Shown: positions 24,201-35,610 of the stretch, one piece after another
How the letters are laid out: each line of letters starts with the position of its first letter
Position numbering within the stretch: the first letter of the stretch is position 1
Assembly (NCBI GenBank): GCA_037179335.1
Contig: JAKZHN010000005.1
Location: forward strand, 1,116,001 to 1,180,000
Length of the DNA stretch: 64,000 nucleotides
Direction: 5' to 3'
DNA from: Cyclaneusma minus
Lineage: Eukaryota; Ascomycota; Leotiomycetes; Marthamycetales; Marthamycetaceae
Program-made: the position numbers and the translations under genes
The notes under the pieces: model-generated
Databases searched by the model: none
The model's input: the letters and a program-made list of their open reading frames with translations, nothing else
Told to the model about the DNA's origin: nothing

Positions 24201-26362
24201 CACGGGCGGCTCGTCTATCGTAAAGACGACGCCAATCAGAAAATAGCGCCCGGCGGCGTAGCAAAGTTCCACAATTCACGTAGGGCTGGGATTCGAATCC
24301 TTCGGGTCCCTGGAAGTGGTCGCATGGTTTTTGTGTGCGCCGACCGGCCAATTGTCTTCTGGATACTGGTGGTGGCAACATGCTGAAACGTTGAGGTTTG
24401 GCTTTCACTGATCCAATAGTAGTTCGTCCTAGTATCATTTGCTTGGCAGCTGGAAGTCGTCCACGGGTGTATATTGCAAAGGTTGATGACTTCTGCTAAC
24501 GCCGGAGTAACAGTGCCCTTGCAGAGACAGTTGCTACGCGAGACTCTTGGCAGTGCCGAGTGCGGCAGCTTTGAACGCATGCTCGTAGTTGTCTGTCCAG
24601 TAACAATGCCAGCAATCGTGGTGGAGGACAGAAAACATGGCAGCAGGCTTGCAGTTGCCGAGAATGCGGAACCCTGATCATATTCCATATCCTGAATGCC
24701 CGGCGGCGCGGATGACCGTGGGATTTCGCTAGAGTAAGATTAATAATAGATACAGCCTGGTAGTAAGTGATAACTAAGGTAAGTACCATAATGATGTGGA
24801 GCAGTTCTGCAGCCCCCCACGAACTCAACTACCTACCACATTTCGATTTGTGTATATCGAGGGAATCATGGCTCGCGCGAATGAGGGCGAATCAGACGCA
24901 GGTAGTGCAAGTGTATTAATAACCTCACCGTCGATCGCGGCATGTTCAGTACGACCCTCCACCATCTCGCTACCCCATGGGATATGTGGTAATCTGCCTG
25001 GTTGGTGGCTTGTATCTCTGCACTTACAGGGCCACCACGATGTTCCAGTTGTTGGACCTTGACGCCATGTGCTGCAGGTGCTTTCTCGTCAGTCGTGTTT
25101 CCGCACGAAACATCAGATGATGTTCTGAAAATAGGTTTCGTCGTTGTTTAAGCCTTTCTGATCAACACTGATCGTCATCGTCGGCATTGCAGTAGAATGT
25201 TCTCTGCAGCCAGTCAGTCTGCACACCTTTCCACCCCTCACCGAGCCGGTCATCCCTTACATATGAACTAGCCTCGTTGCTCCGAATGGTTTCTTTGTTT
25301 ATAAATATGAATGAAGTGGTAGCGGTCTTTTTCGATTGGCCAAGTCTTTTTGTGATGCTTGCAGATATGCGGTGGGGTAGTCGGTCCAGGCAGCTGATGG
25401 AGCTGAGTGTCGAGTGATGAGGGGTTGCAACAACGAATCGCATGTCCGGTATTCTTAGGTTCCGATGGTAGAAATGGCCATGTTCTAAAGTTGGAGGCCA
25501 GTCCAGTGTGAATCGTGATCCACGAGTGTCGATCTTCTGCAAGTTGACAGTCTTTTCTCATCTTGTCGGCGTTTGAAACTCCTACGCCTCAAACTAGCAT
25601 CTCTAGACTCTAGAGCCTGTGTAACCTGGACCAGAATGTGCAAAAGATGACGTCTTGTTTCTGACCGAATTGCATCCAAGGTGCTCGATATGCAGGGCCG
25701 CGGGTCGAAGGATTCCGTGCGGACTTGCCTTGAAGCATTTTTTGGGACAAACGAGGAGCAAGCCGTCGGACATCCTGATTCTGTCCTCATGGAGATCCGA
25801 GTCTGCGGGGGATCATCTATTTTGGGGCGCTGATCTTGATCGACGTCGGTATGGTGGGCCGAAGAGCAGGTCTCGGTGTCATCGCGTTGGCGATAATGTT
25901 TCTCAATGGTCCAGAAGAGGGAACCGAGAGAGTCGAAGTCACAGGCCAAGGTCCAAAGAGTAAATGCTTCAAGCTCATACCACGAAAGGTTGGTTCAAGC
26001 CTGGCTTTCGGAGCCTTTCGGAGCCAAACGTGGTCGCGGTGCGGTTCAACGGCGTCCTAGTCAAATGTACGTGGCTCCCGGGAAAGCCTCCAAGCTGCTA
26101 TTGTAAATATCCCTGCTGTTGTCATTTTCATGATCAAGATTCAAGCTCTCGAGAAGAAGTTGATCGCCTTCGGATATGGTAGTGATTTGTGGAGTTTGTC
26201 GTGCAGTTTCATGGATCTCTCGAATTCTTGAAGATCGGAGATGCTTGCGATTTCCCCAGCTGTGCACTACGGAGAAACGTCAGCCCGGCGCCGCGGATAG
26301 CCGCTTCGATTCCGAGCTTCCTAATTGGCCGAAGCTGGACCCCTCAATAGCCTCAGTTCTTC
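18236..26362. other. Gene-poor 8 kb stretch
   Basis: Balanced base composition but no gene I can support. Open frames reach 269 residues (22704-23513, minus) but have no ATG near their 5' end or no domain-like sequence. No retroelement motif is readable. It may be old decayed repeat or pseudogene sequence. The last 100 bp or so must hold the dipeptidase promoter. One hairpin repeat is listed separately at 19.14-19.29 kb. Confidence 0.5.
19139..19287. repeat. Inverted repeat, MITE-like hairpin
   Basis: The left arm (about 19141-19176) begins AAAGCGGAGAAGGAAAA and the right arm (about 19251-19285) ends TTTTCCTTCTCCGCTTTT. They pair over about 34 bp with a few mismatches and a 2-3 bp length difference, leaving a loop of about 75 bp. 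No clear target-site duplication is visible. It could be a small non-autonomous DNA transposon or a structured RNA; there is no coding capacity. Confidence 0.55.
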
Positions 26363-28630
26363 ATGTCCCGCCATTCAGTCTCCAAGCTTTTGACTGCCAC
26401 CAGACCAGCTAGATCAATATTCAGGAGCACCTTGCGTTATTCCTGCCAATCGAGCTTCAGTCTCAATTCTACCCACCAGCGCCCATACCTCACCGAAGCA
26501 ATCCGTGCTCACCAAGCTCGAAAGTCAAAGATGGCTCCCCAACTTGACGCCTACTTCCAGAAGGTGGACTCCATGTCCGACCACTTCATCGAGCGTCTGC
26601 GAAAGGCCGTGGCTATCCCCTCTATTTCTGCCGAGGACGCGAGACGCCCTGATGTTGTTCGCATGGGAAACTTCCTAGCTGCCGAGCTGGAAAACTTGGG
26701 AGCTCAGGTCGAGAAGCGTCCGCTAGGAAAGCAGCCTGGAAAGGAGTACTTGGATCTGCCGCCTGTCGTTATTGCCAGATACGGCAATGACAAGAGCAAG
26801 CGCACTATCCTGGTCTACGGTCACTATGATGTGCAGCCTGCAAGCAAGGAGGATGGCTGGGCTACCGAGCCATTCGATCTGACTGTTGATGACAAGGGCC
26901 GTATGTTTGGCAGAGGAAGCACCGATGACAAGGGCCCTGTACTGGGCTGGCTCAATGCCATTGAGGCACACAAGGAGGCCGGCATCGACTTCCCAGTCAA
27001 CCTCCTGTGCTGCTTCGAAGGTATGGAGGAGTACGGTTCTGAGGGTCTTGACGACTTCATCAACGCCGAAGCAAAGAAATACTTCGCCGACGCCGACGCT
27101 GTCTGCATCTCCGACAACTACTGGCTGGGAACCGAGAAGCCCTGTCTCACCTATGGTCTGCGCGGCTGCAACTACTACAGCGTTGAGATCTCGGGTCCCG
27201 GTCAAGATCTCCACAGCGGTGCTTACGGAGGAGCCGCTCAGGAGCCCATGACCGACATGGTCCGCGTGCTCGGCAGCCTCGTTGATACCGATGGCAAGAT
27301 CCAGATCCCCGGCCTCATGGATCTGGTTGCTCCCTTGACTGATTACGAGAAGTCGACTATGAAGGACATTGCATTCACCATGGACAACCTATACGAATCC
27401 ATCGGCAGCACCACATCCATCTATCCCGACAAGGAACGCACGCTCATGGCACGCTGGCGCTACCCCTCTCTTTCCATCCACGGCATCGAAGGAGCTTTCT
27501 CCCAACCCGGTGCCAAGACCGTCATCCCCGCCAAAGTGATTGGTAAATTCAGTATCCGCACTGTCCCCAACATGGAAATCGATGCTGTCAACGAGCTGGT
27601 TTACAAGCACGTGAAGGAGCAATTTGCCAAGTTGGGCAGCAAGAACAAGATGAATGTGTACTTGCAGCATGCTGGCAAATGGTGGCACGCTAGCCCTGAG
27701 CACTGGAACTTCAGTGCGGCCACGAAGGCGACGGAGCGCGTGTGGGGCGTTAAGCCCGACTTGACGCGTGAGGGTGGAAGGTACGTACCGTCTATCACGT
27801 CTTTTGAATTTTGTTCTGTGACTTGAGTGCCGACGCATCACCTTCATGGGGCTTCTGCTATTTGTCATTGCGTGCTGTCCGGCGAATGGGCGATTCGAGG
27901 TGTTCCAATCAGCACGGGACACATCTGACATCTGAAGGATTCCGAGGGGAGGATTCTGAGGAACAGACCAAGTGGTGTGCCTGCTTTGCCGCGTGTCGTA
28001 ATGTGGAAATGGGCCGATGGATGGCGTCTTATCGTACCCCCTGAACTTGTTTGATCCTTCGAGTTTGGATCATTTGAGTTGAACTCGTGGGATGCCGGGT
28101 TCATGGGGTGTTGCCGGTGGTGGCATCCTTGTTCTTGCAAGCTTTAGTCTGCTTCAAGTGAAGGCGGCCGGATAGTCTTCTCTGACATTGATTCGTTGTC
28201 ACGATATCACAAGGGACCTGTCCTTCGTGCTTCTGAGACTCCCTCTCCCACGAGCCGTCTCGGTTCCCCCAGTGCACATAGTCCAGTGCTGTGCTTAACT
28301 TGCAAGCTCCAAGCCCCGTGTTCCATCCATCACCCGTACTCCGCAAGCGAAAGTCTCGGCCACCCCTCCATCATCTCCCCATCCCCCCAATTCAGGACCA
28401 CCCCCACCATCTTCCCTCCACACACCCACACTAACTCTGTCCCCCACAGCATCCCCGTAACCCTGACCTTCGAACAAGCAACTGGCAAGAACGTGCTCCT
28501 CCTCCCCATGGGCTCCAGCACCGACGCTGCTCACAGCACCAATGAGAAGTTGGACAAGAGGAATTATATTGAGGGTATTAAGCTGCTGGGCGCTTATTTG
28601 CATTATGTTGCTGAGGAGCCTATGAACTAG
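26363..28630 (+). CDS. DUG1: Cys-Gly metallodipeptidase (M20 family, Dug1/CNDP type)
   Basis: Two exons, 26363-27780 and 28450-28630, joined as GGA-AG|C-ATC (G-S-I) to give 532 residues. In yeast Dug1 is a cytosolic Zn or Mn dipeptidase that splits Cys-Gly in glutathione breakdown. The family's metal and catalytic residues are present: H154 and D156 in YGHYDVQPA, D188 in STDDKGP, E222/E223 in EGMEEYGSEG, D251 in CISDNYW, and H501 in DAAHSTNEK in exon 2. The body from M57 (MAPQLDAYFQK) matches the usual start of the cytosolic enzyme. Residues 1-56 form an Arg/Ser-rich leader with few acidic residues, so mitochondrial or dual targeting is possible. The intron is 669 bp, about ten times the other introns here. 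Exon 1's frame stops shortly after the splice site, so splicing is needed to gain H501. Confidence 0.93.
27781..28449 (+). other. Unusually long (669 bp) intron of the dipeptidase gene
   Basis: It begins GTACGT and ends CCCCCACAG, with a branch-like CACTAAC about 25 bp before the end after a C-rich tract. Family alignment (GG-SIPVTLTF) shows that no coding sequence is missing between the exons. The frame within it (28196-28630) is read-through of exon 2. No known element is recognised inside. Confidence 0.85.
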
Positions 28631-28950
28631 TGGATAGCTAGTGGAGGAGATATTGGTAACAGACCATGATATGACAGGGAAGGGTGGAGGAGAGATACCA
28701 AGTAGCCGAGAAATACGATTCGTTCGCGATAAATGAGGTAGTTAATGGGACTTGCTCGGTGATAAGGTGAGGGTTCAGCTCAGAGACAGTAACTGTGAAA
28801 TGTCTTGCTGGACCCTGTACTTCTGCGTCATGGCCATACATCAAAACGTTTATCACATACAGCTCCAGGTTCTCCGCCATACCACTCGCCAAAGCTTTCA
28901 GCGTCGCCTTAGGCGGTTCAAATGGCTGGTTTGTGCGTCTGCTGTATGTC
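28631..28950. other. 3' flank of the dipeptidase gene
   Basis: No gene seen. This is presumably the 3' untranslated region and spacer before array 3. Confidence 0.4.
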
Positions 28951-31830
28951 TGTTGTAAGGTCTAGAGAGAAAAGAGAAAGCACGGTGGACCCTTAAATAT
29001 CCAGCGCATTCGACGAATACGGGGAATACGAGCGCACATCATGCACGAACCGCGAGCATGACATGCGTCACTTCCATGCTGCTGATTAGCTAGAGTGGGA
29101 TTTGCAGAGGCTGTGATCATGTGATGCCTAAGGAAGATGCGGAAAGGGCTGAGATTTTCGGTGAGCTGAGACTATCAACGTGCTGGCCTTGGTTTATCTA
29201 AGATGTTCGCGTGATCGTTTACTGGCTAGGGTATTTAAAGGGCTGTTTGGAACGTCTGGGAAAGAACAATCTCAGGGCCTTCCAGGGAATCCTAGGTACA
29301 TTTGGTAAGTGCGGGAGGAGCGACTGATGTAGGGAAAGGTTGGTTTTGGACGAATGGATGTTGATAGCTTGACCTGAGGTGAGGCGTTTATGCTCGAGTA
29401 GGGAACTACTTGCTTCTTGGCTAGGAGTCGGTGAAACAGTCGCCGATGGGAAAGCTTGCTGTCGAGTAGGAGAGTTTACTGTCGGATGTGATCATGTGGT
29501 TGAGTGGAAGGCTAGGGGAGTACTTGATAGTTGTGCGGTGTGGGAATACTCAGAATTTCAACATTACTACAGTCTAAACACTCGCCAAATCCACCCGCTA
29601 AAGCCGGAAGCCCTCGACGTCGCCGTAGTCGGTAGGCTGGACTGCGTGATAGAGTAGATCTGGAGAGAAAGTGGTTGGGAGGGCAGGCAATGGGCTCTTA
29701 AATAGGGAGCCCATAGACGAATACGAGGGATATGGGCGCACATGACCCATGAACCAAAAGCGTGACTGACGTTCTACACTTGCTGCTACTGGGCTCGACT
29801 CGGAGGCTGAAAAACTCGGCTGCTTGTGCGACTGGCCCCGATATCGCTGCAACAAGAGCTTCATTGTGTCTCAGCTGAGATCGCCAAGTGCTAGCTTACT
29901 GTGGTCACGTGATCGTTGGATATCGAAAAGATATATAAGGGGCTCTTTGGATCGTCTGGGAAGAACCAATCTCGTCCAGAAAGCCAATATGGTACATGGG
30001 CCGAGAAGCTCCAGACGTAAGGATAGGGTTGATGTTGGATGTTAGTAGTGACTTGCTGAGTTGGCTCATGAGGCGAGGCGTTGGTTTGTGGGTAGTGAAA
30101 GTTACTTGCTTGGGTAGCTGGGAATTGGTGAGCTGCTGTCGGTGCGGGTTCTTAGTGTCGAGTTGGTGGGTCTTTTGGTGGATTTGGTTCGGTGGGAGGG
30201 TAGGGGTGAGATGACGAAGGTGGAGAGCGGCTTGTTACCTATTTAATGGGGCCTTGGGACGGTCTTGGAAAAGGCAGTCTTGGTACATGGATAGTGTTCC
30301 AATATGGGGAGCACCGACGCTACACCTGAACATGGAAACAACGAAAATCTCACCCAGAATTCTGAACCTGCATGGAGGGGGATTGTGCGTGTATGGATAG
30401 TGAAGAATCTTGGTTGACGGCTGGTGACTGGCTGGGGTAGACTGCTGCCGGTAGGAGACTATGCTATTGGGCGGGTGGCTTGCTGTTGTTTGTTGGCTGA
30501 CGAGTGGGCGAGTCCAAAATGGGAAGAGTGATTTACTATATAAGAGAGGCTCTGGACATTCTTCAAGAACCAATCCTGGAGTCGAAGGACATAGACCTCA
30601 TTTCTCGGAGAGGAAGGACGCGGCCTCAGACCAGCGGGAAATGAGGTTGGCCTGCACGATTATCTTACCTACTACCTGGCTGACTCAAGATCGATGAACG
30701 GGCAATGAAAAAATGCTATTTGGGACTGGAGAGTGACACCGTGAGCTGCTGCTGATAGGAGTTTTCATTGTCGAGTGGGATGGCTTGCTGTTGTTTGCTG
30801 GTTGGGGATTTGATCATCTAGTAGAGGGTGAGATGTGGGGAGGGAGGCACTATTTAAAGACGGCCTTTCCCTTCCCAGGAAGAGATAATGTTTCACTCTC
30901 TGAGGAACGTGTTGGATGAGAAGCGATCACTAGATTTTAGACGTAAAAATACAGAACACATTCAAATTGAAGCTTGTTGGCTGGTTCAAAATCTGTGAGC
31001 TGGTAGTGGCGTGACCGTATTGTGAAAAAACTATGCAATAAACCGTAACCTGTCACCGGTGACTGTGAGACCTCCTGCTGTCTAGTGGCGGGACTAGTAG
31101 CTTTTGAGCTTGGTGCGCAGGGTCAAACGAAAACAGGGGAAGAGCTTTATTATTCAAGGCAGAGCCTTCCCCGTCTGGAAAGAGTAAATCCTGAGTACAT
31201 CCCGTGGCATCTTCATGGGAGGGAGCCACGCGATCTTGGGTACCAGACGCGCACCTGGTCTAGCTTTGTAGTTACTGTCTGGCTCAAGTCTGTAAGCGAA
31301 CAATGGAGAACTCTGATGCTATGACTTTTGAGGGCTGTGAGCGGGATTTGATAAGCTGGCGTCGTGAGGAAGTGTTGCTGTCGAGTGCTAGGTTCTGCAT
31401 TTAGATTGATCACATGCTTGGAAGGAGGCGATGTCCGAGGAGGGATTCACTATTTAAGCAAGCCCTTTTACAGCCTGGCAAGAGCTAAGTTGAACGCATG
31501 AATGATGTGCGCATATGGAGACCACAATGCTATCCTAACACAGCCGGTCTCCATGTCTAGAGTAAGAAATTGTGCGAGTCACGTGTCTGGGGTGGTATCG
31601 AAGACTTCCGTATGGATTTGCTTGCAGAAAATGAAATCTTGTGAACTGCCGGCGTTGGAACGTCTTGCTGTCGATAGGTCACTTTGCTGTTGGGTCAGTA
31701 GTAATGATTTCGTTGGTGAATGGTGACGATGTTCAGGGACAACCAAGATTCCAGATTGCCTTCGGCAGGCTGAGAAGGGACGATCTGGGAGTGAATATCT
31801 TGAGAATTCCTGTCTTAGATTTAATCAGAT
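28950..31830 (+). repeat. Array 3: about nine TATA-bearing tandem units, plus orientation
   Basis: Units of about 235-465 bp (mostly near 300). TATA boxes are near 28993, 29232, 29698, 29932, 30240, 30537, 30851, 31150 (worn) and 31451. The core is TATWTAARGGGGCTC, then about 12 bp, then GGGAAGAACCAATCY. This matches the minus-strand core of array 2, whose corresponding block is GCAAGACAATCC. Units at 28993 and 29698 share a different downstream block (GACGAATACGRGG, then GCGCACATGA-like). Units at 30537 and 31150 share TGGCTSAAGTCTGTAAGCG-like sequence about 130 bp downstream. Upstream stretches repeat CTTGCTGTCGAGTGGG and TTTGCTGTTG, the reverse complement of array 2's GACAGCAA motif, plus CACGTG or GATCATGTG sites. 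No shared reading frame. Confidence 0.78.
29905..29940 (+). promoter_or_regulatory. CACGTG site plus TATATAAGG box in array 3
   Basis: TCACGTGA at 29905-29912 lies 19 bp upstream of TATATAAGG (29932-29940), followed by GGCTCTTTGGATCGTCTGGG. It has the same order and near spacing as the best array 2 modules read on the minus strand, which ties the two arrays together. Confidence 0.55.
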
Positions 31831-33567
31831 AGTATCCGTGTAGATCACCGATTCTGAAGGAGCGAAAATTTCACAACACAAATCAAAAGAAGTAAGTAGA
31901 AGTATGAAACTGCAGAACGGATTCAATGTTGTTGCTCGGACAAAACCAGCATCCAGACTTGCGTGAGTAGCAGTGACCAAGTCGCGTCGCAATCATTTCT
32001 ATCCCAAGGGCAACATCATCACAATTTGCAAACAGCGGGACCCCAAGGACACCAGATCTGCGATTAGACAAACACAGCCATCGCGCCAAAATTCCCCAAA
32101 CGAAAGATCCAAGAGTGACATCCAGCATATCTCTTTTGATTTCGCATCCGATACCAAACACAGCGGAGAGCTCCTTTCGAACTTCGATGACGCCTCCATG
32201 ATCACCAGATATCGGCATTTCCCCACAAATCAGCGGCACAAATGATCATGCAGAATGTCAAGATATATGCTTCATAGACCATAGTGCAGAGTTTGACCAT
32301 GGGTTGTGTTTGAGGCCAGCCGTTCTGGTTGCCACAAATCAGATGATGTTACGATTGATTCAGGGTGACAAACTTGTCAGAAGGCGGAAGTTTTGACTTG
32401 TGCAGGAGAAAATGGATTTCCTGAAGCAAGGCGGTGGATTTGGAAGCTTGATGATTTTATACAGGAAGAGAAAGCAGGCAGAGCTCATGAGTGTGATGGG
32501 AGCTGGACTCTGGCGTGGAAAACATGGATGGGAGTTGTATGAGCAAGGGGCCTGCAGGTTACCCACAGTAAGGTAAGTAGCCACTGACCCTGCTAATCGT
32601 CGAGAGAGTTGTGGCCATCAATCCATTTGGTCTGTCACCATAGTTTTCAGAGAGTTTGTTACAGAGATCATTCTTCTGCAGTCAATCATCAGGAGACCTA
32701 AGCTCTAGTTTGGTAGAGGCTCGTGAGCGTGTGGTTGCTCGAGGATGAAAGACCTCACAAGAGAGTGTTTGCCATGCGCTTGGGTAGAAAAGAGGCTGTG
32801 GGTATCCTTGACGGTCAAGTTGAATACAATAGTAAAATGAAAAGCCTGCGACGAGCGAGGCCAGGAGGAGTGCCAGGGAAAGGCGCCTGATAGTCAGTTT
32901 CTTGTCTACTTAGCCTTGCAAGTCCTTAGGACTTCGAGTGTTGAGAACACGAAAGACCGATATCCAACCAGTAACCGAGATTGCTGCCTTTGGTCGATGT
33001 TGTGGTCTATCAGCGTTAGATTCGCTCCTCAAATGCCCGGAAGCTTTGCTTCGGCCGACAAGAGAAGCCATGCCGTGACTGGATGGTCGCCCGGAGCGAG
33101 AGGTTGTAAATGAACGGCAGATTTATTCTCGTTCCTTACTTTTCTGTCGCGAGATTTTCTGCTTGAGTGCTTTGGCCCGCTTGGACACTTTGTTTTCTCG
33201 AGTCCCTTCGGAAGCCTCCAAACTCTCCACCTCCCTTGAAGACACCTTGAATGTGCGCCTCAAACGCGTCTCCAAGTCGCTCCTCGAAATTGGCTCTAGG
33301 TCTCGCCTCGGAACCACGCTTCGAAGCCACGTCGCCACCACAACGCCACTTGGAAGGTCGACCCATCGAGATCGAGATGTGTTTAACTTGACCGAATTGA
33401 CTGACTTCTTGCGCTTTCTGGTGCCCCTTACCCGACGCAACTATTAACAACATGTCTAACTTGCTTATTGCCAGTTCTAGTCCACACAATATCTTGCGCT
33501 ATCAAAGTCCTCCAGTTCTGAGATATTGAGTCACCTCCAAGTCTCAAGAAGTACCATCCTCGAACAA
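31831..33567. other. Region after array 3, no supported gene
   Basis: A minus-strand frame at 31883-32239 (118 residues, first ATG a few codons in) includes RRSGVLGVPLFANCDDVALG, which looks protein-like. A stop lies immediately upstream and no start or splice context is convincing, so it may be a fragment of a dead gene. The rest shows no gene. Confidence 0.35.
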
Positions 33568-33780
33568 CAATCAACTTGAAGTCCCGCGGCGGCGCATCCG
33601 AAGTCCTCAAATGCACCGAATCGAATCTTGTCCCGAAATCCCGTTCATTCTCGAAGCACAATCAAGTCGAACTCCCGCTGCGGCACGTCTGAAGTCATTC
33701 AGCCTCGAGGTACTGACTCGATTCGAGTCTCAAGAGGCCGCCATGCTCAAAGTTCTCGCTGCGGCGCTTTCCAAAACTCT
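33568..33780 (+). repeat. Three degenerate 80-90 bp tandem units
   Basis: Three copies carry the shared word GTCCCGCGGCGGCGC or a variant: near 33580 (CCCGCGGCGGCGCATCCGAA), 33673 (CCCGCTGCGGCACGTCTGAA) and 33755 (CTCGCTGCGGCGCTTTCCAA), each preceded by TCAACTTGAA or TCAAGTCGAA-like sequence. The unit does not keep a reading frame. Confidence 0.5.
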
Positions 33781-35610
33781 CTTCGCCCAAGCGTTTTCGA
33801 TATCCAATTACCCTGAGGCCTCACCGGAGGCCAAAAGACACTTCCAACTTGATGGAGAGGACTGGGCTGGGCCGGGTAATCTACAAATGGGAAGTTGGCC
33901 AAAGAATTCAGATTGCTCTGAAATATCTGGCAGGACAGCGTAGCGAGTGAGGGTGAGTGCTTATGGGATTGGATCAAGTGAATGACTTTGAGGTTTGGGT
34001 AGTTGTACCCAAAGATAGTACGACGGAGATCAGTATTTACTCTTGGAATCAGTTTCTTGAATTCAACTCTTGCTTCTCTCGATATTTTCTTGTGCGTATA
34101 CCCCATAAGGTTGATATGTTCAGATATTGTAACTCCTCAAACATTTGTGATATAGCATAGCCTCTAATGTCATCCGTTGCCAAAGATCAAACTTCAAACC
34201 TGCACAGTAGGCTATACCTATTGGGGTAAAGACTAGATCCACTTCGATGGAAGGAATCTCGGTTAACCCCCTGGAGCGTTTCCTGTTTAGGAAGGCGGTC
34301 TTGGAAGACTTCACGCTAATAGTAAGCTAATGAAAGCCTCATCTTAGCGATTTTTGAGGCTTCAAGGAACAATATCACTCAACTCTCATCTCGTATACTT
34401 TGCGGAATGCGCACTCTTTTCTTCTTTTCTTCAATAACTCCAACTCAACTCCTCATCGACCCCAAAACCATATACGGCCTCTTCTTCGTCTTCATCCACA
34501 TCCTGAAAGTCCTCAAATTCGAAACAGTCTTCTTGATCTCCTACCGAACTTGCGTCATCTTCGTCTCCCTCTTTTACTCGGCTCGATGTCGACATCCTAT
34601 TCCTCTATCCCACCAGCTCCCGTGTCACTCTTCGCCCGGTACATCCACGATGTCCTTCTATCCACCTCCAGCCTATACATGCAGCGTGCTGTGCAAAGAG
34701 TCCAATCGGTGGCATCAGCCGCTTCCCCATATAGTACTTCCGAGACGAAAACCAAACGATGGTCGTGGAGGGAGAATACAACGAGAAAGAAGCGGTCTCT
34801 CACACCAGCCGAGGAACGGCTTCTGGGCTCAACAACAACTGTAATGGCGACATACCCAGTTGCGCGGAAGCCTATTTGCGGCGCCTTTGCTTCTCGCAAG
34901 GTATAGATGCGGCTACTGCCTTTGCCAACGACTTCTGCTTGGAAAAAGAGGAAATGCCGGTTACCATTGCGCAAAAAAGGAAGACAAGGACGAAAACCCT
35001 ACAATGCATCTGTCAAGGATGACCAGCGTGTTGCGGTCCAAACGCTTCCAGAAAAACCAAAGGCTCAAAGTGAGCGCAAAAGCTGCGCCCAAAAACATAG
35101 CGCGGGATGAATCGAGTTGTTTGGATTCCGAAGTGATTGAGAAGAGTTGGGGGGAGCTGTCGACGCGGTTGAACGATAGGCGAGAGAGAGCGTGAGAGTC
35201 GACAGAGGTTTCGAGGTTCGGTGAAGTCGTTGATGCGCAGTGGATTTCCTCTCGCTCTTTTTCCTTCTGTCACAAGATTCTCTGCCACCATGCTTCGAAT
35301 CCATTTCGCGTCTTCGACCCTACGATGGAAACGCGTGCCTCTGAGCTCATGGGTAAAACCCACGATCCCTCCTCGTCCACGCACACCATCCACCAAGCAT
35401 TCTACTTGCTTTTCCATCACCAAGAGATTCTGCAGCAAATACTTCTCGACTCCCACTGCTCCATGACCTGATCACTCGCATCGAGCTGTTCCAATCCACG
35501 AACCTCCTCATCTGCGTCCATTTGCTGCGATTGTCCAATCGCACTGCCTAGTCGCATTGGTCACGCCAGCCCTTCAATTGCTTCAACAACCCTGGCTTGT
35601 CGGCTTCCTT
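33781..35610. other. Region without a supported gene
   Basis: Overlapping frames at 34400-34906 (plus, 168 residues), 34597-34974 (minus) and 35013-35456 (minus, 147 residues) compete with one another, and none has a recognisable domain. A short spliced gene near 34.4-35.2 kb cannot be excluded. Confidence 0.35.

Noticed and set aside
24250..24320. tRNA-like GGATTCGAATCC with a possible A-box (TAGCAAAGTTCC) upstream
   Set aside because: The T-arm does not fold correctly (A instead of G before TTCGAAT), the A-box lacks GG, and no acceptor stem pairs.
3790..31830. Arrays as CRISPR
   Set aside because: Eukaryotic context, units of 300 bp or more that are diverged throughout, and no short identical repeats with unique spacers.
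34400..35456. Overlapping plus and minus frames of 125-168 residues
   Set aside because: Competing frames on both strands, no known domain and no clear start or splice evidence; kept only as a note in the region entry.
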